Source of the DNA: Treponema_B putidum | Lineage (GTDB): Bacteria; Spirochaetota; Spirochaetia; Treponematales; Treponemataceae | Assembly: GCF_007830595.1 (NCBI RefSeq) | Contig: NZ_VLLD01000007.1 | DNA length: 64,000 bases | Strand: one strand, 5' to 3' | Shown: positions 18,908-26,281 of the stretch, in pieces | Layout: the number at the start of each line of letters is the position of its first letter | Numbering within the stretch: the first letter of the stretch is position 1 | Notes under the pieces: generated by a model | Told to the model about the DNA's origin: nothing | The model's database searches: none | Seen by the model: the letters and a program-made list of their open reading frames with translations, nothing else | Made by a program: the position numbers and the translations under genes

Positions 18908-18957
18908 AAAGCAAATTTTGTTTAGAAAGTTTTGTTCATTTTCAAAAATTTCAAGTA

Positions 18958-19152
18958 CTATTCTATTTGTACCTCTGTCAATATTAGTCTATCTGCTCCT
19001 AACAAATACCATAATCCAAAAACACCTCCTCCAACGGCAAGAGGTATAGCTGCAACTGTTGCTATACCTAGAGCAATTCCTCCACCAACAGCTGACCCAA
19101 CCCATGCTAGTGTTCCTGTCAAAGCTCCAGCTCTCATTTTATACACAGGCAT
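18958..19152 (-). CDS. Small glycine-rich hydrophobic protein
   Basis: The 64-residue reading frame consists largely of two hydrophobic Gly/Ala-rich segments, with repeated GxxxG-type spacing (TLAWVGSAVGGGIALGIA and PLAVGGGVFGLWYLLGA). It would form a membrane hairpin, or resemble a pore-forming peptide or class II bacteriocin. No strong ribosome site precedes the ATG at 19152; an internal ATG at 19137 is an alternative. It may be a real small gene because the composition is unlike random AT-rich translation, but nothing else confirms it. Confidence 0.4.
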   Translation of the reverse strand: MPVYKMRAGALTGTLAWVGSAVGGGIALGIATVAAIPLAVGGGVFGLWYLLGADRLILTEVQIE

Positions 19153-19259
19153 AGTAAAAAATTTATGCAGCTAAATCATAAATTTCCTATCATTAAATAA
19201 GATATTTTCCCTTATTTAATTAACCACAAAGAAACTAGGATAATATATTCTTGTAAGAC

Positions 19260-19943
19260 TTAGTAAAGGGAATATGCATATTTAGAATATCCATCAGTAA
19301 CAAGCCATGATCCGTTTTCTGTAAATTTAATGTATTTTATGTCAAATGATTGATCATACCTTAAATATTTGTCTAAAGAATCTGGAATATTACCTTTTGA
19401 TTGAAAACCATCATTTCCTACGATGATTAATCCTTGATTATTCATTGAAGCAGCATGTATAAAACCATATTTTTTTGATACTTCTTTCATAATATCTAGA
19501 ATATAATCATCAGATGCAGAAAAATGATTATCTGTAATTACCATCCATTCACCATAATCATTGAAAGTAACACAGTTTATCCTATCTCCTTTTTTTAGAT
19601 ATTCGCTAATTTCATCATGCATACTTTGTGGACATCCTTCTCCATAAAGTTTGTCACCAACACAATACCATGAACCTTTTTCGGTTAAGCAAATATCATC
19701 TATAACCCTTCCAGCATTAAGTTCATTCTGCAAATACTCTGCCAATGATCGTGGAATACCTGACCATGCTGCATACTTTCTTCCTGACAATACAACATAT
19801 CCATAAGTATCAGTTATTGCTCCACTTTTACATGATGATTCTTTTGAAAGATATTCATGGATATAATCAGAATCAGAACTCTGTGAGAAAATTGAAAAAC
19901 TTACAAATAAAGAAATAATAAAAAATAGAACTGTTTTTTTCAT
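19260..19943 (-). CDS. Exported repeat protein of unknown function
   Basis: I do not recognise the family. The start is the ATG at 19943, preceded by GGAGG; the 227-residue product has a Sec signal (MKKTVLFFIISLFVSFSIFS). The mature part contains about four degenerate repeats of roughly 45 residues built around a Gly-x-Trp or Gly-Leu-Ile core followed by a beta turn: YGYVVLSGRKYAAWSGIP, KGSWYCVGDKLYGEGCP, YGEWMVITDNHF and QGLIIVGNDGFQSKGNIP. A last partial copy reads NGSWLVTDGYSKYA. Repeats of this kind suggest a small beta-structure in the periplasm. Its ATG follows the stop of the 65-residue gene by one base, so the pair is coupled. Confidence 0.7.
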   Translation of the reverse strand: MKKTVLFFIISLFVSFSIFSQSSDSDYIHEYLSKESSCKSGAITDTYGYVVLSGRKYAAWSGIPRSLAEYLQNELNAGRVIDDICLTEKGSWYCVGDKLYGEGCPQSMHDEISEYLKKGDRINCVTFNDYGEWMVITDNHFSASDDYILDIMKEVSKKYGFIHAASMNNQGLIIVGNDGFQSKGNIPDSLDKYLRYDQSFDIKYIKFTENGSWLVTDGYSKYAYSLY

Positions 19944-19944
19944 A

Positions 19945-20142
19945 TTATTTGTCCTCCAAATACTGTTTAACATAACACTTTAAATGAGCTCCTTCATTTA
20001 CATATTTAGAAGATGAACTCAAAACTGAATTTACAGCTTTAAGCACTTTTTCAACAAGAATCTCCTTATTTTTCAATACAGAAGAATCATACTCAATTGC
20101 AGCGTCAATCAACGCTTCAGCAGCAATCAACCCTTTACTCAT
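19945..20142 (-). CDS. Small hypothetical protein
   Basis: The 65-residue protein (MSKGLIAAEALIDAAIEYDS...) is predicted to be mostly alpha-helical and soluble. A strong AGGAGG site precedes the ATG, which is the best evidence that it is translated. Its stop falls inside the ribosome-site region of the following exported repeat protein, indicating coupled expression. Function unknown. Confidence 0.65.
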   Translation of the reverse strand: MSKGLIAAEALIDAAIEYDSSVLKNKEILVEKVLKAVNSVLSSSSKYVNEGAHLKCYVKQYLEDK

Positions 20143-20170
20143 AAAATCCTCCTATGATTTTATTTTTTTC

Positions 20171-20242
20171 CGAAGAGATATCAAATTGGTTCCGCACAAG
20201 TTTTTCTTCAAGAGAATAACTCGTCAACCTAACATATCTTCG
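20171..20242. repeat. 72-base imperfect palindrome
   Basis: CGAAGA at 20171 pairs with TCTTCG at 20237-20242. Inside, AGTT-TTTCTT pairs with AAGAGAATAACT around a 2-base tip, and looser pairs connect the two. Long imperfect stems with bulges resemble integron attC sites in shape, but the required 7-base core boxes are not properly placed. It lies inside the alternative frame of the poly-C reading frame. Confidence 0.45.
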
Positions 20243-20381
20243 ATTATAAAAATTTGTGTAATTAAAAAGTTGGTAAAAGAATATAGTAATACCATATATT
20301 TTAAATTCTTCTTGTCTTATTTGCAGTTTAATTATTTTGCAAATAGAATTCTTTATGTGAGAACAAAAATAAAATAAAAAT

Positions 20382-20522
20382 CTACCGATTAGAGATATTA
20401 GAATTAATAGAGAAAATGGGGGGGGGTAAACTTAGGCTAACATTTTTATCGGTATTTTTCAGCATCAAATTTGAGCTTTGAGAAAAATCAAATTGTAAGC
20501 CGCTTAAAATCAGTTTTACCAT
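20382..20522 (-). CDS. Short reading frame with in-frame poly-C tract (possible phase-variable gene)
   Basis: A strong promoter (20529-20557) puts the transcript start on the ATG at 20522. The frame reads MVKLILSGLQFDFSQSSNLM and onward, and stops after 46 codons at 20382. It crosses a run of nine C (20418-20426 on the plus strand as G9). If the tract had eight C, translation would pass into a second frame that is open for about 95 more codons. That frame includes LTSYSLEEKLVRNQFDI and ends exactly at the start of the 65-residue gene (stop within 20135-20142). The extended product would be about 130 residues. This strongly suggests either an off-phase contingency gene or a frame-broken gene. 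The family is not recognised. The remainder of 20143-20638 holds the palindromes and promoters listed separately. Confidence 0.45.
   Translation of the reverse strand: MVKLILSGLQFDFSQSSNLMLKNTDKNVSLSLPPPIFSINSNISNR
20418..20426 (-). repeat. Nine-base homopolymer (C9 in coding sense)
   Basis: Longest G/C homopolymer I noticed in the window. It lies inside the leaderless reading frame starting at 20522, and a one-base loss would fuse that frame to a longer one. Poly-G/C tracts are known phase-variation sites in treponemes. Confidence 0.8.
20434..20501. repeat. 68-base imperfect palindrome (attC-like shape)
   Basis: GGCTAAC at 20434 faces GTAAGCC at 20495-20501, with partly complementary sequence between. 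The short string GGCTAACAT recurs at 21216 after hicB. The shape recalls a cassette recombination site, but the consensus boxes are imperfect. Confidence 0.35.
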
Positions 20523-20528
20523 AAGGGT

Positions 20529-20557
20529 ATACTAGTATATAAACGATTATTTGTCAA
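20529..20557 (-). promoter_or_regulatory. Promoter over a palindromic -10 region
   Basis: TTGACA (20557-20552), 17-base spacer, TAGTAT (20534-20529) on the minus strand. The -10 lies inside the perfect palindrome TATACTAGTATA (20528-20539), a candidate operator. The predicted start coincides with the ATG at 20522. Confidence 0.6.
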
Positions 20558-20594
20558 GTCTTGAATTTGAGAATTTTTGGGTGAGAAAATAATC

Positions 20595-20624
20595 TTGACG
20601 GAATGTGTAATAATTGTGTATACT
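20595..20624 (+). promoter_or_regulatory. Promoter of hicAB
   Basis: TTGACG (20595-20600), 18-base spacer, TATACT (20619-20624). The predicted start is about 20631, only 8 bases before the hicA ATG. HicB-type antitoxins normally repress this promoter. Confidence 0.7.
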
Positions 20625-20638
20625 TCTAATATGAACGA

Positions 20639-20815
20639 ATGCAGGCGATAAAAGCATTAGAAAAAGCAGGGTATTTTTTAAAACGGCATGGAGCAAATCA
20701 CGATATATATTATAACACCGAGTTAAGATGTTCTATTCCGCTTAAAAGACATAGTTTTGATAAAAATGACTTGCGGTACATTCAAAAAGAGATTGAATAT
20801 GGAGCTAAAAAATGA
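20639..20815 (+). CDS. hicA: HicA-type mRNA interferase toxin
   Basis: HicA toxins cleave mRNA through a double-stranded-RNA-binding-like fold. The 58-residue product MQAIKALEKAGYFLKRHGAN... has the family core: a short helix, the GYFLKRHGANHDIYY strand with catalytic His21, then IPLKRHSFDKNDLRYIQKEI. Compared with many relatives the N-terminus is a few residues short. An ATG at 20631 is out of frame and meets a stop after six codons. The stop overlaps the hicB start as ATGA, the usual arrangement. No clear ribosome site is present, so translation probably depends on the very short leader. Confidence 0.85.
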   Translation: MQAIKALEKAGYFLKRHGANHDIYYNTELRCSIPLKRHSFDKNDLRYIQKEIEYGAKK

Positions 20816-21207
20816 AATATGTTTATACTGCTATTTTTACGGAAGAAAAGGATAAGGTGTATGCACGGGTACCTGACCTTAAAGGCTGCATAACAACCGG
20901 TAAAAACTTACAGGATGCAATAAAGCAAATGGAGGATGCAATGTCAGCTTGGCTTTGTGTTGCAGAAGATGAAGGCTTTGATATTCCTAATGCGACACCT
21001 CAACAGAAAATTATACATACTCAAAATGATACACTTTCTATTATCAAAGCTGATACAAAAAAATATCAAGCTATGACATATTCTAGGGCTGTGCGAAAAA
21101 ATGTATCGCTTCCCGCATGGCTTGCAGAAGCTGCCGAAACTGCCAATCTTAATTTTTCGCAAGAATTGCAAAATGCTCTTAAAGCAAAATTGAAGATTGG
21201 GGTGTAG
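20812..21207 (+). CDS. hicB: HicB-type antitoxin
   Basis: Neutralises HicA and represses the promoter. The 131 residues have the two expected parts. The first is an N-terminal partly degraded RNase H fold (MKYVYTAIFTEEKDKVYARV, DLKGCITTGKNLQDAIKQME). The second is a C-terminal ribbon-helix-helix DNA-binding segment (RKNVSLPAWLAEAAETANLN, FSQELQNALKAKL). Translation overlaps hicA by 4 bases. Confidence 0.92.
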   Translation: MKYVYTAIFTEEKDKVYARVPDLKGCITTGKNLQDAIKQMEDAMSAWLCVAEDEGFDIPNATPQQKIIHTQNDTLSIIKADTKKYQAMTYSRAVRKNVSLPAWLAEAAETANLNFSQELQNALKAKLKIGV

Positions 21208-21230
21208 TAGAAGAACGGCTAACATAAGCC

Positions 21231-21935
21231 TTAACCCTCCACCTTCATCCCCCTTAAAAGCTCCTTTACTTCCTTCGTAATTCGGTAGCTTTCGATGGCT
21301 TTTTGAATAGCCTTGTTGTGAGTGAAGGTATCAAGCTTTTTGTTTTCGATGTAGGGGAGGGTCGTTTTGTATTGCTTGATGAGGGCAAAGCTAAAATACC
21401 AAGCTATCATCATATTTACATAGTACTCATCGGATCTGATTTTTGAAACAAGCTCCAACATTTCAGGTTTAAAATATTCATCAAGATAATTCGATAATAA
21501 AAGACCTATAGCGTACCTAACGGTATAGGTGTGCTTTGATTTTATCCATATCAAAATTTTTTTGTAAATTTCTTCATGGTGCTTTTTAAATATCTTAGGA
21601 GAGAAGCTGTCGCAGGTTGCCCAGTTGTCGATATATGGTAAAAATTTTTCCGTTTCTTTTACCGCCTCATCAAAATCTTTTATGTTTTCAATAAAAAAGC
21701 CGTGCAGGTTGTTTTCTTCAAAATATTTGTGAGGCACTTCCTTCATAAAGGCCGAAACCTGTTCCGGTTCGGCTCTAAAAAAATCTTTTGCAAATTTACG
21801 CAAGACTGGAGTTCTGATTCCTATCATCGTATTTTCGTCAATATTGGGAATCAGCTTTTTATTAAAGTCCTTGTACTTTTTATCTTCAAAAGAAAAAAGT
21901 TTAGTTTGAATTAGTGTTTTTTTCATTACGGGCAT
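21231..21935 (-). CDS. AlkD-like DNA alkylation repair protein
   Basis: AlkD-type glycosylases are all-helical HEAT-repeat enzymes that remove alkylated purines. The 234-residue protein has the family pattern: IGIRTPVLRKFAKD, NNLHGFFIENIKDFDEAV, then DNWATCDSFSPKIFKKHHEE with the conserved Trp and Asp, YTVRYAIGLLLSNYLDE, and YYVNMMIAWYFSFALIKQY. The C-terminal half is helical. The true start may be the second ATG at 21926. No ribosome site is obvious. It is transcribed towards hicB and is probably not part of that system. Confidence 0.85.
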   Translation of the reverse strand: MPVMKKTLIQTKLFSFEDKKYKDFNKKLIPNIDENTMIGIRTPVLRKFAKDFFRAEPEQVSAFMKEVPHKYFEENNLHGFFIENIKDFDEAVKETEKFLPYIDNWATCDSFSPKIFKKHHEEIYKKILIWIKSKHTYTVRYAIGLLLSNYLDEYFKPEMLELVSKIRSDEYYVNMMIAWYFSFALIKQYKTTLPYIENKKLDTFTHNKAIQKAIESYRITKEVKELLRGMKVEG

Positions 21936-21967
21936 TATACCGCTTTTTTAAATTTTTGTCGAGGCTA

Positions 21968-21989
21968 AGAGCGAGATAAGAGCGAGATA
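21968..21989. repeat. Short 11-base tandem repeat
   Basis: Two copies of GAGCGAGATAA upstream of the AlkD-like gene. It may be incidental. Otherwise 21936-22090 shows nothing further. Confidence 0.5.
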
Positions 21990-22093
21990 AGAACGGTTGG
22001 AAAAATTAAATTTAAGGTAAGACTCTAAAACATAGGTTTTTAGAGGTTCCATTTAAAATATGTTAAAACTATTGACAAACTATTGAAAGGGGT

Positions 22094-22122
22094 TTGACAA
22101 TTTTTCTCTTTTGTCGTATTCT
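22094..22122 (+). promoter_or_regulatory. Strong promoter of the prfB-clpC operon, leaderless
   Basis: TTGACA (22094-22099), 17-base spacer, TATTCT (22117-22122). The predicted start is at 22129, the A of the first ATG. No other convincing promoter is seen between 22130 and 34338, so this may drive the whole gene chain. Confidence 0.7.
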
Positions 22123-22128
22123 ATCCTT

Positions 22129-22410
22129 ATGTTTGTTTCAGTTGTTATAGACCCGGGAGGGAAGGAATCGGCTTCTCATCTCGCAGAAGTCCTAACGGCC
22201 AACGGCTTTGAAAGGGTTCAGCATGCCTGTTGGGAATCGGTAACAATCAATGATGAAGGCCTTGTTACCTTAAAGCAGGATATAGACCGCGTTACCGACT
22301 ATTATGATATAGTCCGCCTTTACCAATACCCTATTCAAGAGGTGCTTGCCGTAACTACGCTTTATAAAAAAAAATGGAGGAGGGTGCTTGTCCGCCCGCC
22401 TGCAAAGTAA
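22129..22410 (+). CDS. Orphan Cas2-like small protein
   Basis: The 93-residue product starts at the ATG at 22129 (MFVSVVIDPGGKESASHLAE). It matches the Cas2 ferredoxin-like layout: strand plus Asp (VVIDPGG), helix (SASHLAEVLTANG), GFERVQHACWES, LKQDIDRVTDYY, then DIVRLYQYPI. Cas2 itself normally carries Asp in the first strand as here. It ends in a short basic tail (KKKWRRVLVRPPAK). No CRISPR repeats or cas1 are in the window, and the gene lies directly ahead of prfB, so a role outside CRISPR is likely. A VapD-like or other ferredoxin-fold nuclease is an alternative reading. The function is unknown. Confidence 0.6.
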   Translation: MFVSVVIDPGGKESASHLAEVLTANGFERVQHACWESVTINDEGLVTLKQDIDRVTDYYDIVRLYQYPIQEVLAVTTLYKKKWRRVLVRPPAK

Positions 22411-22429
22411 TTGGAGAATTAAAACTTTT

Positions 22430-23552
22430 ATGGAAGATTATAGATCGAATTTGGAAGACTTAAAAAACGATATTTATGATATTTGGGGGCGTCTTTGACT
22501 CTGATGCGGTAAAGGCGAAAATTGCAGAAAAGGAGGCTCTAACACTGGCTCCTGATTTTTGGAATGACAGTAAAAGGGCCGAAAAAATTATGGGAGAAAT
22601 AAAGGCTCTCAAAAATAGAATTTATCCTTGGCAGGAGCTTATGGATGAGATTTCGGATTTGGAAGTTTTAATGGAGCTTTCTGAAGAATCTGAAAATGAC
22701 GAGCTATCTAATGAAGTTGAAGAAACTTACAACTCTATTTATGAAAAATATAAAAAATTAAGCATATTGAGCTTACTTTCCGGAGAAGTCGATAAAAACG
22801 ATGCTTATCTTACAGTCCACGCAGGGGCAGGCGGGACGGAGGCCTGCGATTGGGCCAGTATGCTTGTGCGCATGTATCTACGCTGGTGTGAATCGAGAGG
22901 TTTTAAAACAGAAACAATAGACCTTATTGAAGCCGAAGGCGGAATTAAATCTGCGACTTTTCAAATTTCAGGAGATTTTGCATTTGGTCTTTTAAAAAGT
23001 GAAACGGGGATTCATAGGCTGGTACGTATCAGCCCATTTGATTCCAACGGGAGGAGACATACATCTTTTACCTCAGTTTTTGTTTTTCCTGTTCTTGATG
23101 ATACAATAGAGGTGGACATACGCCCTGAAGACTTGCGTATTGATACCTACCGTGCAGGAGGAGCCGGAGGCCAGCATGTAAACAAAACCGATTCGGCTGT
23201 GCGTATTACCCATATTCCTACCGGAATAGTTGTAGCCTGTCAAACACAGAGGAGCCAAATCAGCAACAAGGCCACCGCTATGAATGTTCTAAAATCAAGA
23301 CTTTATAATTATTATGAAGAACAAAAAGAAAAAGAAAATATGAAATTTGCAGCCGAAAAAAAAGGCATATCATGGGGGAACCAGATAAGGTCTTATGTTT
23401 TTCAGCCTTATACAATGGTAAAGGACCACCGCACAAAATGTGAAACGGGAAATATTCAAGCAGTAATGGACGGCGGTATAGACGAATTTATAAACAGTTT
23501 TTTAAACACAAAAATCGAAGATATGAGCATTGATGAGGACGAAGCTCTATGA
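22430..23552 (+). CDS. prfB: Peptide chain release factor 2 with programmed +1 frameshift
   Basis: RF2 releases peptides at UGA and UAA. Translation begins at the ATG at 22430 (MEDYRSNLEDLKNDIYDIWG). The 23rd codon is TGA (22496-22498), inside the classic site CTT TGA C, with a GGGGG Shine-Dalgarno-like run just upstream. Slipping +1 at CTT continues as LDSDAVKAKIAEKE to the stop at 23552, giving 373 residues. The tripeptide SPF (201-203) that reads UGA and the catalytic GGQ (246-248) are intact. The frameshift autoregulates RF2: low RF2 favours slipping. The conceptual product needs both frames joined; a simple reading would call two broken pieces. The stop overlaps the next start as ATGA. 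Confidence 0.97.
22490..22499 (+). promoter_or_regulatory. prfB recoding site
   Basis: The slippery CTT (22493-22495) followed by TGA C, with the internal Shine-Dalgarno-like G-run ending a few bases before, is the standard RF2 autoregulatory frameshift signal. Confidence 0.95.
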
Positions 23553-23869
23553 TCTGCATTGTATGCAAGTCGGAATTTTTAGCATCTCAAATAAGAATGA
23601 TATGCTGTTCTCATGTAAAAGAGGCTGTTAAGATATTACCTCAGGCATCTCTTATAAATACGTTAATAAATGAAAATGTCAGGCTTGTTTTTTTTGATGC
23701 AGGCCTTTTTACGGATACGGCTATTTTTAGACAAAGGAGCCCCGAGACCCAATTTGTTGCAGTTGCTTCCATCGGGGATGAAAATCTGGTTGAAAAATCC
23801 CTTATATGCGGAGCTGCGGATTTTTTACTGCGTCCCTTTACCGAAAAAGGAGTTATAAACTGCTTATGA
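23549..23869 (+). CDS. Degenerate receiver-domain protein
   Basis: The 106-residue protein has the beta/alpha outline of a response-regulator receiver: an opening strand MICIVCKSEF, VRLVFFDAGLF with D50 in the phospho-acceptor position, TQFVAVASIG, and ADFLLRPF where the usual Lys-Pro-Phe has Arg. The acidic pair after strand one is missing, so phosphorylation is unlikely. It may act as a protein-interaction domain. It overlaps both neighbours by 4 bases. Confidence 0.6.
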   Translation: MICIVCKSEFLASQIRMICCSHVKEAVKILPQASLINTLINENVRLVFFDAGLFTDTAIFRQRSPETQFVAVASIGDENLVEKSLICGAADFLLRPFTEKGVINCL

Positions 23870-25413
23870 TTTTTTTTTCTAGGGTTAAAACTTCTTTTAT
23901 ATTATTTATACTTTTTTTTATGTCTTTTGATTTGTGTGCCCAAAAGAGTGAAAATCCCAATTCCGATTGGACTATTGCCGTTTCGGAATTTAAAACGGAA
24001 GACCTTCCGTCTTCTTATCAAAGTTATAAAACAATAGTGCCTGAAATGTTTTTAATTTATATGGACACAGGAGCAAAAAGAATAGTTCCATTTGAAGAAA
24101 AAAAAATGAGAGCTCTGATGGAAGTTTCAAATAAAAAACTTAGACTTATAAAAGAAAGAGCAAAACTTATCAAAGACAGGGATGACCTTTTTTTATCGGT
24201 TGAAGACAAAAAAACTAAAGACGAAAAAGAAAAAAAACTTAAAGAAGAAATTTTAAAAAAAGAAAAAGATATTTATGCTGCCGACATAGACATAAAAATA
24301 GAAGATACCCGTTTTTTTACTTCCGGTGATCCTAAAGCTATAAGTTTGTGGAAGCATGGAGAAACTTTATATAAAATACCGGAAAATTCTAATTTAGGTG
24401 AAAATTTAAAAAAAGAAAACATATCGGCCATTATTTACGGATCGGTAAAAGATATTTCAGGCTACATGGTAATAACCGCTTATTTGGATACAGGTCTTCC
24501 CGGAATGAAGGTTTACGAATTCTCAGGAGCAGGGAGATATGATGATGTTGAAACTGTTGTTGAAACTATTGCCCGCCAAATATACACAATTATACAAAAT
24601 ACAAAAGAAGTTAAAATATTTTTTGATGTAAGTCCTAAAAATGCAAAAGTTTATATTGACAGTAAATTGATAAATGATTTTTCAAAGCCCGTAATTTTGC
24701 GTGAAGGTGTTTATCAAGTAAGCGCTTCTGCGGAAAATTATGTTGAAGAAACAAAAAAAATAGAATTAAAAGATAAAGACTCATATACCTTGAAAATAAA
24801 TTTAAAACAAGCTGAAACTTTAAAAATCGGTTTTAATCTAAAAAGTGCCGCGCCCGATTTATTTTTTAAATCCCGATATTCTATTAGGATACCTGGTATT
24901 ATAGATTTGCCCAAAACAAAGTCTATTTTAGAGTTTGAAGAAAAAGGAGTTCATACCTTCGGCTTTTTTGAACCCTCTCCGGATATTCTTTTATCGAATA
25001 ATGTTAGAAATATGATTATAAAATTAAACAAAAAAAACATAAAAGATTCCATTGAAACTCAAAGAAAAATATTGTATTGGTCTTTAGGCGCTTTTTACAT
25101 AAGCCTGCCCATAACTATGATTTTAAAAGCAAGTTTAGATGACCAAATATATGCTTTTCAAAACCGTAAACTTCCCTATACACAGTCCGAGGTTGACCGT
25201 ATAAACAGATTTGGAATGACTCAAAATGTTTTTCAAGGTATTACTATTGTTTTGGGTGTAAATTATTTTATTCAATTGATAATTTATCTTGTAAAAACGG
25301 ATAAGGCATTACCAAGAAAAATAAAACCAGATTATGCCGAGCCTGTTTATTCTGAAGTTAAAACGGATAATGATGTTACCATTAATGCCGAGGAGAATAA
25401 AAATGAAAAATAA
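23866..25413 (+). CDS. Exported PEGA-domain protein
   Basis: The start is the ATG at 23866, overlapping the receiver gene stop as ATGA. The 515-residue protein has a signal peptide (TSFILFILFFMSFDLCAQ) and a periplasmic region that begins WTIAVSEFKTEDLPSSY, like the start of TolB/CsgG-type lipoprotein-associated domains. A Lys/Glu-rich coiled-coil follows at about residues 85-145, then the TolB-like stretch ISAIIYGSVKDISGYMVITA, and a PEGA repeat (FFDVSPKNAKVYIDSKLIND ... GVYQVSASAENYVEETKKIE). Near the C-terminus are two hydrophobic segments (IYALY-type, ILYWSLGAFYISLPITMI and TQNVFQGITIVLGVNYFIQL) that could anchor it in the membrane. Function is not known. Confidence 0.8.
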   Translation: MIFFSRVKTSFILFILFFMSFDLCAQKSENPNSDWTIAVSEFKTEDLPSSYQSYKTIVPEMFLIYMDTGAKRIVPFEEKKMRALMEVSNKKLRLIKERAKLIKDRDDLFLSVEDKKTKDEKEKKLKEEILKKEKDIYAADIDIKIEDTRFFTSGDPKAISLWKHGETLYKIPENSNLGENLKKENISAIIYGSVKDISGYMVITAYLDTGLPGMKVYEFSGAGRYDDVETVVETIARQIYTIIQNTKEVKIFFDVSPKNAKVYIDSKLINDFSKPVILREGVYQVSASAENYVEETKKIELKDKDSYTLKINLKQAETLKIGFNLKSAAPDLFFKSRYSIRIPGIIDLPKTKSILEFEEKGVHTFGFFEPSPDILLSNNVRNMIIKLNKKNIKDSIETQRKILYWSLGAFYISLPITMILKASLDDQIYAFQNRKLPYTQSEVDRINRFGMTQNVFQGITIVLGVNYFIQLIIYLVKTDKALPRKIKPDYAEPVYSEVKTDNDVTINAEENKNEK

Positions 25414-26281
25414 AAGTTTTGCCGACGGATTAAAAAAATTGTTCGGTTTATATAAGGGGCCTGATGAGACCTTTTTTGAAGAATTAACGGATACTTTAAT
25501 CGAAGGTGATATTGGGCCAAAAACCGCTCTTGAAATTGAAAAGGCCTTACGGGAAATTTGTAAAAGAGAAAAACTTGTTTCTGAAGAAGATGTTTTAAAT
25601 TCTCTTTACAAAATTTTATTACCCTATGTAAAGGTCTGTTCCTTAAATCCTGAAGCAGGCAAGGTTTCCATTTACCTTGTTTTAGGTGTAAACGGAGTTG
25701 GAAAGACAACATCTATAGGAAAGATGGCTCATTATTATAAAGAAAAATCCGGCATTCCTATTATTTTGGCTGCGGGAGATACCTTTAGGGCTGCTGCAAT
25801 CGAACAGCTGAAATTTCACGGTGAAAAAAATGATGTGAGAGTTGTCGCTCATCAGCACGGGGGGGATCCGGGTGCAGTTATCTTTGATGCAGGAGATGCT
25901 ATGGCTGCCTCAGGCGGAGGCCTTGTTCTTGCAGATACGGCAGGGCGGCTTCATAATAAGGAAAATCTGGTTAGGGAGCTTCAAAAAATAGACCGGATTG
26001 CAAAAACAAAGGCTTCTGAAGGCTGCTATAAAAAGATACTGGTATTGGATGCAACTACCGGTCAAAACGGTTTAAGGCAAGCCGAAGTTTTTCACGAAGC
26101 GATAGGAGTTGATGCCGTTTTTTTAACAAAGTATGACTCTACAGCAAAGGGCGGTGTTGCCGTTACTGTAGGAAAAGAGCTTAATCTTCCTATGGTTTTT
26201 GTAGGAACGGGTGAAAAATATGAAAATATATCGCCGTTTTCCGCCGAAAGCTATGTAAAGGAATTTATCGGAAAAATATAA
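25403..26281 (+). CDS. ftsY: Signal recognition particle receptor FtsY
   Basis: FtsY docks ribosome-SRP complexes at the inner membrane. The start is the ATG at 25403, preceded by GAGGAG, overlapping the preceding gene by 11 bases. The 292 residues carry the NG domain: helical N domain, GVNGVGKTTSIGKMA (P-loop near residue 95), DTFRAAAIEQLK, VVAHQHGGDPGAVIFDA, DTAGR near residue 178, TKYDSTAKGG and FVGTGEKYENI. There is no long acidic A domain, as in many short FtsY proteins. Confidence 0.96.
   Translation: MKNKSFADGLKKLFGLYKGPDETFFEELTDTLIEGDIGPKTALEIEKALREICKREKLVSEEDVLNSLYKILLPYVKVCSLNPEAGKVSIYLVLGVNGVGKTTSIGKMAHYYKEKSGIPIILAAGDTFRAAAIEQLKFHGEKNDVRVVAHQHGGDPGAVIFDAGDAMAASGGGLVLADTAGRLHNKENLVRELQKIDRIAKTKASEGCYKKILVLDATTGQNGLRQAEVFHEAIGVDAVFLTKYDSTAKGGVAVTVGKELNLPMVFVGTGEKYENISPFSAESYVKEFIGKI

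Noticed and set aside
18831..19049. Plus-strand frame of 72 residues after purL
   Set aside because: Its composition is random-like and it spans the inverted repeat; nothing supports translation.
20227..20233. Integron attC core box (ACCTAAC)
   Set aside because: The partner box in the proper orientation and distance is missing, so a formal attC call is not justified.
20186..20377. Plus-strand frame of 63 residues
   Set aside because: No ribosome site and low complexity; it lies opposite the extended poly-C frame, which explains the region better.
22111..22128. TTG start for the Cas2-like gene
   Set aside because: It lies upstream of the predicted transcript start, and the ATG at 22129 starts the conserved strand.
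22129..22410. CRISPR system near the Cas2-like gene
   Set aside because: No repeat-spacer array and no other cas genes are found anywhere in the window.
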